Shown here piece by piece: positions 35,701 to 42,799 of a DNA stretch of 64,000 nt. The stretch spans positions 496,001 through 560,000 of the forward strand of contig NZ_JACBZR010000001.1 of the NCBI RefSeq assembly GCF_013408335.1. Reading direction: 5' to 3'. A program made the translations under genes and the position numbers. Position 1 is the first letter of the stretch. Each line of letters opens with the position of its first letter. Source of the DNA: Nocardioides panzhihuensis (GTDB taxonomy: Bacteria > Actinomycetota > Actinomycetes > Propionibacteriales > Nocardioidaceae). The notes beneath the pieces were generated by a model that was not told where the DNA came from, made no database searches, and saw only the letters and a program-made list of their open reading frames with translations.

Positions 35701-38241
35701 ATCGGCGACGTGACGGAGCTCGCCCACCCCGACGGCCAGCTCGGCGCCGCCATCACCTCGGCGCTGGCCTCCGACCACGATGACGTCGTCGAGATCTACC
35801 TGCGCTGGACCGACGCGCCCGCCGACGCCGATCTCGCCTCGGCCGAGCTCGCCAAGATTCTCGCCGGGCAGGAGTTCGCCCGCCGCGCCCGCCGCGTCTC
35901 GATCGCGGTCTGCCATGCCGCGCCACAGCCGATCGACTACTTCACCTACCGCCACCACGCAGACGGCGCGCCTCACACCCCGACCGACGAGCTGGTCGAG
36001 GACACCCTGGTCCGGGGCATGCACCCGATGGTCGGTCGCAGGCTCAACCTGTGGCGTCTCAGCGAGTTCAACGTCACCAGGCTCGCCGCGCCCGACGACG
36101 TACTGCTCTACGAGTGCGTCGCCCGGGCCAACCCGGCCGACCGCCGGCTCGTCGCGGCCGCCCAGGCCCGCCAGCTCGCGGTGGTCCGCGACGACGAGGG
36201 CCGCGTGATCGCGCTGCCGCACGTGGAGCGTGCCGTGGAGAACTGCCTCGAGGCGATCCGCCGCGTACGCACCGCCCGGGGCCGTGAGGGCACCAAGCTC
36301 GACGTCAACCACGTGTGGGTGACGGTGTGGCCGGTGGTCGAGGCGGATCTCGACCAGATCACCGCGCTCCAGAGCAAGATCACCCCGCTCAGCGAGGGCA
36401 CCGGGATCGAGGAGGTGCTCGCCGAGGGCCGGGTGGCTTCGCCGGACGGCGGTGCCCCGACCCCGCTGGCGATCCGCTTCCACGCCAAGCCTGGTGCCGG
36501 TGTCGTGGCCGACGTCATCGAGCCGCCCACCGAGCCGCTCGCCCCGCTGGACGAGTACGCCGCCAAGGTGCTGCGCGCCCGACGCCGCGGCCTCGTCTAC
36601 CCCTATGAGCTCCAGCGCGCCCTGGCAGGGGACGGCACCGTCGTCGAGCACGACCTCGACGCCGACGGCGTGCTCGCACCCGTCGATCGGGCTCCCGGGC
36701 TCAACAGCGCCGGCATCATCGTCGCCGTCGTGACCACGCCGAGCTCTCTCTACCCCGACGGCATCACCCGAGTCGTGCTCTGCGGTGACCCGCTGAAGTC
36801 GCTCGGCGCGCTCTCGGAGCCTGAGTGCGCCCGGGTGATCGCGGCCATCGACCTCGCCGAGAGGATGGGCGTCCCGCTCGAGTGGTTCGCGGTGTCGGCC
36901 GGTGCCCGGATCTCGATGGAGAGCGGCACGGAGAACATGGACTGGGTGGCCGCCGCCCTGCGCCGGATCGTCCAGTTCACCCAGGCCGGCGGCGAGATCA
37001 ACATCGTCGTCGCCGGGATCAACGTCGGCGCGCAGCCGTACTGGAATGCCGAAGCGACGATGCTGATGCACACCAAGGGGATCCTCGTGATGACCCCGGA
37101 CAGCGCGATGGTGCTCACCGGCAAGCAGTCGCTCGACTTCTCCGGTGGCGTGTCCGCCGAGGACAACCATGGCATCGGCGGTTACGACCGGGTGATGGGC
37201 CCGAACGGGCAGGCGCAGTACTGGGTGCCCGATCTGGCCGGTGCGTTCCGGGTGCTCATGGCGCACTACGAGCACTCCTACGTGGTTCCTGGCGAGACCG
37301 CGCCGCGCCGCGCGTCTACGTCCGACCCGATCGACCGCGACGTTTCGTCGTACCCGCATGCGGGTGACTTCGCGTGCGTCGGTGAGATCTTCTCGGCCGA
37401 GCACAACCCAGACCGCAAGCGTCCCTTCGACATCCGCACCGTGATGCGGGCGCTGGCCGACGCCGACCACGAGATGCTCGAGCGGTGGGCCGGCATGGCC
37501 GACGCCGACACCGCGGTGGTCGTCGACACCCGGATCGGCGGCTATCCGGTCAGCCTGGTTGGCATCGAGTCCAAGCCGGTGCCGCGCGCCGGCTTCCCTC
37601 CCACCGACGGTCCCGACACCTACACCGCGGGGACCCTGTTCCCGCGGTCGTCGAAGAAGGTCGCGCGGGCGATCAATGCGGCCTCGGGCAACCGGCCGCT
37701 GGTCGTGCTCGCCAACCTGTCCGGCTTCGACGGCTCCCCGGAGTCGATGCGCAACCTGCAGCTCGAGTACGGTGCCGAGATCGGCCGCGCAGTCGTCAAC
37801 TTCGAGGGCCCGATCGTCTTCTGCGTCATCTCCCGCTACCACGGTGGCGCGTTCGTGGTCTTCTCCAAGCACCTGAACCCGTCGATGACGGTGCTCGCCA
37901 TCGAGGGTTCGTACGCCTCGGTGCTCGGCGGCGCCCCCGCCGCGGCCGTCGTGTTCGCCGCGGAGGTCTCCAAGCGGGCGGCAGCGGACCCGCGCGTCGC
38001 CGCGCTCGAGGAGCGCATCGACCACGCCGAGGACGGTGAACGCGGCGCGCTCGTCGTCGAGCTCGCCGAGCTCCGCGCCCAGCTGCGCTCGGACAAGATC
38101 GCCGAGGTCGCCGCCGAGTTCGACGACGTCCACGACATCCACCGCGCCGTCGCGGTTGGCTCTGTGGATGAGGTGATCGCGGCCAGCGATCTGCGGCCCA
38201 AGGTGATCGACGTCATCGAGAGGGCGTTGGGCACGGTGTGA
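32722..38241 (+). CDS. Single-chain biotin-dependent acyl-CoA carboxylase (BC-BCCP-CT in one polypeptide)
   Basis: 1839 residues from GTG 32722, which has AAAGGG 8 bases upstream. Residues 1-450 are biotin carboxylase: IVNRGEAAMRLI, the glycine loop KATAGGGGRGIRKV (about 167-180) and EVNTRLQVEHPITE (about 299). Biotin is attached at K628 (ESMKMET). A long central region of about 700-1250 links to the carboxyltransferase, whose N part begins near 1253 and whose C part has SAEDNHGIGGYDRVMGP (about 1474), GGYPVSLVGIESKPVPR and YHGGAFVVFSK. The order and size resemble eukaryotic acetyl-CoA carboxylase rather than bacterial AccABCD. It carboxylates an acyl-CoA with ATP and bicarbonate; whether acetyl-, propionyl- or longer-chain cannot be decided. 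It is monocistronic. Confidence 0.9.
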   Translation: MPQVSRIAIVNRGEAAMRLIHAVRDLNARDTSVGTIRTIALHTDVDAGAAFVREADEAHLLGAAADRPYLDLAVLEQALIASEADAAWVGWGFVAEDPAFAELCDRLGVTFIGPSAEAMRKLGDKIGSKLIAEEVGVPVAPWSRGGVDDLESALASADEIGYPLMLKATAGGGGRGIRKVTSGDELAEAYQRTRDEAERAFGSGVVFLEKLVTDARHVEVQVIADGQGTAWAIGVRDCSVQRRNQKVIEESASPLLTDEQAADLKKSAERLANAVGYAGAGTVEFLYHPGEKTFAFLEVNTRLQVEHPITEIVTGTDLVALQIQVASGIPLTGDRPSERGHAVEARLNAEDPDRDFAPAPGRIRRLEFPAGPGIRVDTGVAEGDTIPADFDSMIAKVIAWGADREQALARLRRAMGETTVIIDGGATNKSFILDLLGQPEVTTGSPAWADTGWIDRVRGEGRLQAARHAGVALVAAAIEGYDEAERAEIARMLQTAQGGRPQIQHDPARTIELKLRGATYPLTVRQSGPARYQVTITAGGERRTLTATLDRIDEVHGRLTVDGHRYRLVTATHGPVHLVEVDDVMHRVSRDEGGMVRAPAPALVVSTPLAVGDEVAAGHPVLVLESMKMETALTAPFAGRIKELLVRVGSQVETAAPLLRLEPTAEAGGEQASTARLADLDLPAPTTERGRSNGELADLSSLLLGYDVEEDQRPALLAAHLASRSSGTPADTLRTEMDLLSLFTDFAELSRNRPASGEPSTELRVHSSREYFHTYLRSLDPDRGALPDHFRDKLQRVLAHYGVTDLERTPELERAVFRIFLAQQHPSDVDIAIGVLQRWLGDPPPATEDAAAVRALLERIVRATQLRFAVVGDLARSVRFGWFDQPLVDDERRTVLDGVPAEVAALTDPDAPDRAARIEALAAVPEPLVGFLRDRLVEGGLPEREPLLEVLIRRHYRDYHLHDLTVTGDQSGRPVAHAEYATDEKGATRVVSTIGDVTELAHPDGQLGAAITSALASDHDDVVEIYLRWTDAPADADLASAELAKILAGQEFARRARRVSIAVCHAAPQPIDYFTYRHHADGAPHTPTDELVEDTLVRGMHPMVGRRLNLWRLSEFNVTRLAAPDDVLLYECVARANPADRRLVAAAQARQLAVVRDDEGRVIALPHVERAVENCLEAIRRVRTARGREGTKLDVNHVWVTVWPVVEADLDQITALQSKITPLSEGTGIEEVLAEGRVASPDGGAPTPLAIRFHAKPGAGVVADVIEPPTEPLAPLDEYAAKVLRARRRGLVYPYELQRALAGDGTVVEHDLDADGVLAPVDRAPGLNSAGIIVAVVTTPSSLYPDGITRVVLCGDPLKSLGALSEPECARVIAAIDLAERMGVPLEWFAVSAGARISMESGTENMDWVAAALRRIVQFTQAGGEINIVVAGINVGAQPYWNAEATMLMHTKGILVMTPDSAMVLTGKQSLDFSGGVSAEDNHGIGGYDRVMGPNGQAQYWVPDLAGAFRVLMAHYEHSYVVPGETAPRRASTSDPIDRDVSSYPHAGDFACVGEIFSAEHNPDRKRPFDIRTVMRALADADHEMLERWAGMADADTAVVVDTRIGGYPVSLVGIESKPVPRAGFPPTDGPDTYTAGTLFPRSSKKVARAINAASGNRPLVVLANLSGFDGSPESMRNLQLEYGAEIGRAVVNFEGPIVFCVISRYHGGAFVVFSKHLNPSMTVLAIEGSYASVLGGAPAAAVVFAAEVSKRAAADPRVAALEERIDHAEDGERGALVVELAELRAQLRSDKIAEVAAEFDDVHDIHRAVAVGSVDEVIAASDLRPKVIDVIERALGTV

Positions 38242-38256
38242 TCGAGACCGAGGGCC

Positions 38257-38280
38257 AGGGGTTCGAGTCCCGTCACCTCC
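38257..38280 (+). other. tRNA 3'-end-like fragment (possible attachment-site remnant)
   Basis: AGGGG-TTCGAGT-CCCGT reads as a T-arm with one mismatch (G:G at the second stem pair), followed by CACCTCC, which would be an acceptor 3' strand. The 5' part of a tRNA is missing because the carboxylase gene ends 16 bases earlier. Such 3' fragments are left by integration of elements into tRNA genes. Orientation would place an element to the left, which does not fit the core genes there, so the interpretation is open. Confidence 0.4.
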
Positions 38281-38301
38281 TTCGAAAACCTGATCAGGGC
38301 C

Positions 38302-38334
38302 ATGTTCTTGACCTCCGCAGAAGGTCAGGAACAT
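38302..38334 (+). terminator. Hairpin terminator after the carboxylase gene
   Basis: ATGTTCTTGACCT (38302-38314) pairs with AGGTCAGGAACAT (38322-38334), with one G-U pair and a 7-base loop. No U-tract follows. It separates the carboxylase from the convergent substrate-binding protein gene. Confidence 0.55.
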
Positions 38335-38457
38335 GCCCGATCCCATCTATGCCGCACCCTTGGTTCCGGTCTCGGAACCGCTGGCAGTCGACTGGGGCGG
38401 ACTCGCTGGTCACCCGCTGGGATTCACACGCGAGACGCCGGTATTCACCGGCAGGGT

Positions 38458-39273
38458 TCAGGAGCCCTTGTCGCGGAACACATCGGAGAGCGGGTCGGCC
38501 TCGAAGTAGGCGGCCTTGATCCTCAGCCACTCGCCGTTGAGGACCATGTCCTTCAGAACCTCGTCGATCTGTTCTCTACGCTGGTCACCGGAGCGGATCA
38601 CGAATCCGATCGGGGCGTCCTTGACCGGGTAGACGATCGGCTCTTGCAGGGCTATGGGGGCGCCGTTGATGATCGACTGAGCGTAAGGAGCTCCATAGAA
38701 CAACGCGTCCGCCTCCCCTCGCTCGATCAGCTCGATGGCAGTGTCCACGTTGGGGGTCCTGACGATCTCGACGTCGTGGTACTTCTCTTCGAGGTAGGAC
38801 CCTTGGATGGCGCCGTCCACGACCGCGATCTTCTTCCCGTTGACGTCACGGCGTGTCCGAACGGCCGATCCCTCGGGCGTGAGGAAGGCGACGTACGTCG
38901 AGAAGTACGGCGCGCTGAAGTCGAACTCCCGCTCGAGCTCTGACGTCTTCGTGACCTGGGCCCCGATCATGTCGATCTCTCCCGCCCGCAGGGCAGGGAA
39001 GAGCTTGTCGAACTCCATCGGCACGAACTCAGGCTCGATGCCCATGCCTTCGGCAACGCTGCGCGCCATCTCGTAGTCGAAGCCCTTGGTCGCGCCGTCG
39101 CTCTGGTAGTAGACGGGCTCGATGTTGTCGACACCGATCCGAAGTGTGCTGATGTCGGCCGCGGCGCTCGCCTTGTCGGTGGCAGTTGGTGCGGGGTGCG
39201 AGACGTGTCCGCTGAAGACGATTGCGCCTAGGAGGGTCACTGCGCTGGCGATGACCAACTTGATCCGGTTCAT
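38458..39273 (-). CDS. Amino-acid-type ABC transporter substrate-binding protein (SBP_bac_3), orphan
   Basis: 271 residues from ATG 39273. The N-terminal 40 residues form a signal peptide; no lipobox cysteine is visible. The type-3 SBP fold is evident: LRIGVDNIEPVYYQSDGATKGFDYEMARSVAEGMG, PMEFDKLFPALRAGEIDMIGAQVTKTSERE-type region, VNGKKIAVVDGAIQGSYLEE, and FVIRSGDQRREQIDEVLKDM at the end. It binds an amino acid or similar small polar ligand outside the membrane. No permease or ATPase gene lies nearby, so it works with components elsewhere or as a receptor. Confidence 0.87.
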   Translation of the reverse strand: MNRIKLVIASAVTLLGAIVFSGHVSHPAPTATDKASAAADISTLRIGVDNIEPVYYQSDGATKGFDYEMARSVAEGMGIEPEFVPMEFDKLFPALRAGEIDMIGAQVTKTSELEREFDFSAPYFSTYVAFLTPEGSAVRTRRDVNGKKIAVVDGAIQGSYLEEKYHDVEIVRTPNVDTAIELIERGEADALFYGAPYAQSIINGAPIALQEPIVYPVKDAPIGFVIRSGDQRREQIDEVLKDMVLNGEWLRIKAAYFEADPLSDVFRDKGS

Positions 39274-39693
39274 GTGGGGTCCTGTTGCTGGGGACGGTGG
39301 CGATGACTGGCATGCGGGCCCGAGCGGAGGCATGAGTCAGACAACACGCCCCGTTCGTCATGTGGAGCGTGGCTCGACTAACAAGGCGCAAAAGAGAGGT
39401 GAACGCCGGGGGCCGCAGCGGCTGGCTCAAGGAAGATGGTCCGGGTCACGTGCTCGCAAGGCTGGGGGAGTGGCCATCGGTCTGGTGCGGCAAGTCGGCT
39501 TAACTCGACGCGCGCCAGTCCACCAGTTCGTACATACCCGCGCCCGCCGTCACGAGTGGCAGGACCGGACGAAGCAGCGGGGGACTGGCCATGAAGAAGG
39601 CGGACAGCGGCAGCAATGTCCTCGGCTGGGATCATGCGATCACGCGCGTGTTCGGGCGCCCAGTTGGTGCCTGGTCAATCGACTTGCTTCTGC
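39274..39693. other. Stretch without a recognisable gene
   Basis: About 420 bases between the orphan substrate-binding protein and the decayed excisionase-like gene. Six-frame reading gives only low-quality frames. The 3' part may be the destroyed 5' end of the excisionase-like gene. No RNA gene or strong hairpin was seen. Confidence 0.5.
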
Positions 39694-39938
39694 AACCTCC
39701 CGCACCTTTTCGGCCGGAGGCGACCCACCGTGGTGAAGCTCATCCAGTCGGGCGAGATCCCGGCGCACGTCCCCGGAGTGAACCGTCGCAAGCTGCGCTC
39801 GCCGACGTCCTGGCGTACCGCCATCTGCTCTACAAGCAGCGTAGCGAGTTCATCGCTGAGTCGTCGGCCGCCTACGAGATCGATGAGGACCTGGTCGACA
39901 TCGACGACCCCGTCGACGAGGCGCGGAAGAACCGCTAA
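39694..39938 (+). pseudogene. Frameshifted excisionase-family/antitoxin DNA-binding protein
   Basis: RPTVVKLIQSGEIPAHVPG followed by VNRRKLR is the HTH_17/excisionase helix-turn-helix wing read in one frame. From about 39798 the family continues in another frame as LADVLAYRHLLYKQRSEFIA, then ESSAAYEIDEDLVDID. The change fits loss of one base (CGCCTC to CGCTC). Upstream the homology fades within about 25 bases, so the 5' end is also damaged. Such genes usually pair with PIN-domain toxins, and a PIN fragment follows. Confidence 0.75.
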
Positions 39939-39940
39939 AC

Positions 39941-39978
39941 CCGGTCGAGTGTCGCAGGCGTCTGCGGCACTCGACCGG
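39941..39978. repeat. 17-bp hairpin between the two toxin-antitoxin remnants
   Basis: CCGGTCGAGTGTCGCAG (39941-39957) and CTGCGGCACTCGACCGG (39962-39978) pair with one G-T wobble across a 4-base loop. The GGTCGAG core resembles the dispersed repeats at 6413-6520, so it may be an inserted repeat unit or a terminator. Confidence 0.65.
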
Positions 39979-40136
39979 TGTTCCGCGCTGTTCTCGATAC
40001 GTGTGTGCTCGTCCCCAGCGTGCAGCGCGACTTCCTGCTGCAGTTGGCAACAGAGGGCGTTGCAAGTCAGGCTCGCGTGTCCGTCCTGGTGGCTCGTAGG
40101 GCGCGTAGGGCTGTATCGGTGACATGGTCGAGGTAG
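39978..40136 (+). pseudogene. Truncated PIN-domain toxin (VapC-like), N-terminal fragment
   Basis: From GTG 39978 the frame reads VFRAVLDTCVLVPSVQRDFL then LQLATEGV, a textbook PIN N-terminus with the first metal-binding Asp in LDTCVL. After about 28 residues (nt 40061) the similarity stops and the frame runs 24 residues over the antisense of the TetR gene to a stop at 40136. The toxin core acidic residues are gone, so it cannot be active. The break marks the left junction of the catabolic island. Confidence 0.75.
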
Positions 40137-40687
40137 TGCGGCTCTGCTGGTGCCTGCCGTACGACCGTGCGCCAATAGATGAGGGCCGCCACCAGGTCCT
40201 GAGCCATCTCCAAGTCGGTGTCCGCTGGGAGGTCGCCTCGGTCGATCGCTCGCGTCAGGAGTGACCGCAGGTGGGCGCGCCGCGGCTTTGCTATCGACAC
40301 GGCGATGGCTTCCGCGAGCGCGGGCGTCCGGTGAGCCTCGGCGATGAGGTCCGGGATGATCTTCGCGTAGGGCTCCGCGGCGAGCCAGGCTGCCATCGAC
40401 TCCGCAGCGGCGCGCATGTCCCGGCGCAGGTCACCGGTCTCGACGACGTCGGCCATGGGCACGCTGATGTCAGCGAGGACGGCGAGCACCATCTCCTGCT
40501 TGCCGGACCACCGTCGGTAGAGGGCGCTCTTGCTCGTCCCTGCCCGCTTGGCGACCGCCTCCATCGCCAGCCGGCCGTAGCCACGCTCCACGAGCTCTGC
40601 AAGGACGGCCGCGACGATGGAGGCCGTGACCTCCGGTTGAAGGACGGCGGCTCCTGATGGCGGATGTGTAGGCACGCGAGCCAGCAT
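40067..40687 (-). CDS. TetR-family repressor of the catabolic operon
   Basis: 206 residues from ATG 40687. HTH at about 42-61 (MEAVAKRAGTSKSALYRRW), followed by a helical ligand-binding domain ending in YLDHVTDTALRAL. It is divergent from the 16-gene operon that starts at 40766. Two copies of a GGGACGGTAC element sit 9 bases upstream of its start and 11 bases upstream of the operon's first gene, and a third lies before 42800. It most likely represses itself and the operon and is released by a pathway intermediate. Confidence 0.9.
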   Translation of the reverse strand: MLARVPTHPPSGAAVLQPEVTASIVAAVLAELVERGYGRLAMEAVAKRAGTSKSALYRRWSGKQEMVLAVLADISVPMADVVETGDLRRDMRAAAESMAAWLAAEPYAKIIPDLIAEAHRTPALAEAIAVSIAKPRRAHLRSLLTRAIDRGDLPADTDLEMAQDLVAALIYWRTVVRQAPAEPHYLDHVTDTALRALRATRTDTRA

Positions 40688-40695
40688 AGCCTATG

Positions 40696-40755
40696 GACGG
40701 GACGGTACCGGCCGCTCTATGGTGCATGGACGCGACGTAACCGTACCGTCCCGTC
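40696..40755. promoter_or_regulatory. Paired TetR operators in the divergent promoter
   Basis: GACGGGACGGTAC (40696-40708) and its complement GTACCGTCCCGTC (40743-40755) are 13-bp inverted copies, 47 bases centre to centre. The left one extends to the short palindrome CGGTACCG. The spacing, one site per promoter, is consistent with simultaneous repression of tetR and the operon. Confidence 0.7.
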
Positions 40756-40765
40756 AGGAGGATTG

Positions 40766-41362
40766 ATGACGTCCCTTGCCCCGAATTCCCGCCAGCCAAC
40801 GGCCGACGGATCACCCGAAGCCCGGTTGGCGCAACTCGACCAGCTGCATCCGCCCCGCCCGCTCTCCCCGTCCGACCGAGAGCAGTTCTTGTCCGAGTCG
40901 CATGTCGGCGTGCTAGCGGTCGGCGCGGACCCGGGCCGACCTCCGGCCAGCGTGCCGCTCTGGTACTCCTATGACCCGGGCGGTGACGTCGTGGTCAACA
41001 CCTCCGTCTCGAGCCGAAAGGCCCGACTCATCCGCGCCGCCGGCGCCGCCACGCTCACGGTGCAGCGCGCGACCCCGCCCTACTGGTACGTCGTCGTCGA
41101 ATGCCGGGTCGCCAACGTCGTCCACCCATCACCCGTGCCGGTCCGCCGAGCCATCGCTCGCCGTTATCTCAGTCCCGAGGGGGCGGATATTGCGGTCGAC
41201 CGCTACGACCCCGACGACCAGGTGCTCTTCGTCCTCCGGCCACAGCGCTGGCATACGGCGGACTTCTCGGGCCCATCCCTACCTGCGACAGACCGTTCGC
41301 CTGAGCCGGTCAGCCCCGCGCAGCCCAACAAAGAAGAAACCGGAGACTCCCATGACAGATGA
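40766..41362 (+). CDS. Pyridoxamine 5'-phosphate oxidase-like FMN-binding split-barrel protein
   Basis: 198 residues from ATG 40766 with AGGAGG 4 bases upstream. The split-barrel core is LSESHVGVLAVGADPGRPPASVPLWYSYDPGGDVVV, followed by SSRKARLIRAAGAATLTVQRATPPYWYVVVECRV. These are the N-terminal strands and the TPPYxYV motif of F420/FMN-dependent PPOX-family reductases. It may reduce or oxidise a pathway intermediate with FMN or F420. First gene of the operon; its end overlaps the permease start by 11 bases. Confidence 0.8.
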   Translation: MTSLAPNSRQPTADGSPEARLAQLDQLHPPRPLSPSDREQFLSESHVGVLAVGADPGRPPASVPLWYSYDPGGDVVVNTSVSSRKARLIRAAGAATLTVQRATPPYWYVVVECRVANVVHPSPVPVRRAIARRYLSPEGADIAVDRYDPDDQVLFVLRPQRWHTADFSGPSLPATDRSPEPVSPAQPNKEETGDSHDR

Positions 41363-42776
41363 AGCCATCTCCGACCCGTGCGAGGTCGCCGATGACCGCC
41401 CCCGCCTGCGGGGAGGCACGGTCTCCACGACGGGAATGATCTTTCTGGTGGTGGCGGCCACGGCGCCGCTCACTGCCCTGAGCTCCAACATCTCCATCAG
41501 TATCGGTCTCGGCGCAGGCACCGAGACGGTGGGCTACCTCGCGGTCGTGGGTGCTCTCCTGGCCCTCTTTGCGGTCGGCTTCCTGGTGCTGTCCCGCTAT
41601 GTCGTCGAGCCGAGCGCCTTCGCTGCCTTCGTGACGTTCGGGCTGGGCCGCAGACTTGGCTCCTCGGCAGCGTTCGTCGCTGCTCTCGCCTACGGCCTCG
41701 CATCCACTGCGATGGTGGCGGCGACAGGTTACTTCGCCAAGCTGACGCTCGACTCCTATGTCGGCTCCGCCCCGCCCTGGTACGTCCTCTCGGCTGTCGC
41801 ACTGTGTGTTGTCGCGATCCTGGGCGTCCGTGGCCTCGACATCGCCCAGTGGGTGATGGTGCTGCTGTGCTCGGCCCAGTTCGTCATCGTCATCGCGCTC
41901 TTCGTGGCCGTGCTGGTCCAGCGTCCGGCATCCGCGTGGTTGCCCGACGACCTGCTTCCGACCGAGCCGTTCTCCGGCACCGCCGCCCTGACACTGGTCT
42001 TCTGCCTGGTCTGCTTCGGTGGCTATGAGGCGACCGCCGTCTACGGCGAGGAGGCGAAGGCGCCACGCCGGAGCATTCGCAGGGCGACCTTCGGGGCATT
42101 GGGGCTGCTGTTCGCCATCTTCGCCCTGGGGACCTGGACGCTCAAGGCCGCGCACCAGGACGTGGTCGCACTCGCAACCGCTGACGCCGGCGCACTGGTT
42201 CCTGTGACTGCAGAGACCTACCTCGGCCACTGGGCCGGGCCGGTCCTCAGCGTGATGGTGGCCTTCAGCTTTCTCGGGGCGGCCATTGCCCTGCACAACA
42301 TGGGCAGCCGCTATCTCTTCGCGATGGGACGTTCCGGCCGCCTGCCCGACGTCCTCGCGCGAGTGCATCCCCGCCATGGCACTCCCATGGTCGGCACCGC
42401 GATCCTGGTTGCCCTGACTGCCCTCATCCTGGCCGGATTCGCGACATTGGGCGCGGACCCGCTCACCAACCTGTTCCCGGCGGTCTCCGGGATCACGTCC
42501 CTCTCGCTGGTGACGCTCATGCTCGGTTGCTGCGTCAGCGTGATCGTCGCGCGAGTGCGCGGCCACGTGACCGAGGGGCCGTGGCAGGCCATCGTCGCGC
42601 CCGCCGTCGCCGGTGCCGGCCTGGTCGTCGTCATCGCGGCGATCGCCCGCAACTACGCGACCGTCACGGGCAGTGAGAACCCGGTGGTGGCCTGGATGCC
42701 CCTGGTCCCCGTTCTGATCGCCATCTACGGCTGGTTCCACCCGGGACGCGCCGCGCAAGAAGGGTTGAACACGTGA
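41352..42776 (+). CDS. APC-superfamily amino acid/amine permease
   Basis: 474 residues from ATG 41352. Twelve membrane helices are expected from about 30 onward. TM1 carries VVAATAPLTALSSNISISIGLG, the unwound-helix pattern of APC carriers, and FGGYEATAVYGEEAKAPRRSIRRA is the TM6-loop signature. It probably imports the amine or amino acid substrate of the operon with protons. The end overlaps a possible GTG start of the hydrolase gene. Confidence 0.9.
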   Translation: MTDEAISDPCEVADDRPRLRGGTVSTTGMIFLVVAATAPLTALSSNISISIGLGAGTETVGYLAVVGALLALFAVGFLVLSRYVVEPSAFAAFVTFGLGRRLGSSAAFVAALAYGLASTAMVAATGYFAKLTLDSYVGSAPPWYVLSAVALCVVAILGVRGLDIAQWVMVLLCSAQFVIVIALFVAVLVQRPASAWLPDDLLPTEPFSGTAALTLVFCLVCFGGYEATAVYGEEAKAPRRSIRRATFGALGLLFAIFALGTWTLKAAHQDVVALATADAGALVPVTAETYLGHWAGPVLSVMVAFSFLGAAIALHNMGSRYLFAMGRSGRLPDVLARVHPRHGTPMVGTAILVALTALILAGFATLGADPLTNLFPAVSGITSLSLVTLMLGCCVSVIVARVRGHVTEGPWQAIVAPAVAGAGLVVVIAAIARNYATVTGSENPVVAWMPLVPVLIAIYGWFHPGRAAQEGLNT

Positions 42777-42781
42777 CGACG

Positions 42782-42796
42782 ATACGGTACCGTTCC
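42782..42796. promoter_or_regulatory. Third TetR operator, between permease and hydrolase genes
   Basis: ATACGGTACCGTTCC contains the perfect palindrome ACGGTACCGT (42784-42793). On the other strand it reads GGAACGGTACCGTAT, matching the GGGACGGTACSG elements at 40696 and 40743. This suggests a second, internal promoter under the same repressor. Confidence 0.6.
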
Positions 42797-42799
42797 GAC

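Noticed and set aside
32734..38346. 1870-codon open frame on the minus strand opposite the carboxylase gene
   Set aside because: It mirrors the plus-strand gene, has no recognisable motif and is dominated by Gly/Arg/Asp/Val, as expected for antisense of GC-rich coding DNA.
39378..39635. Minus-strand 85-codon frame between the substrate-binding protein and the toxin-antitoxin remnant
   Set aside because: No motif, no SD, and it overlaps decayed plus-strand sequence.
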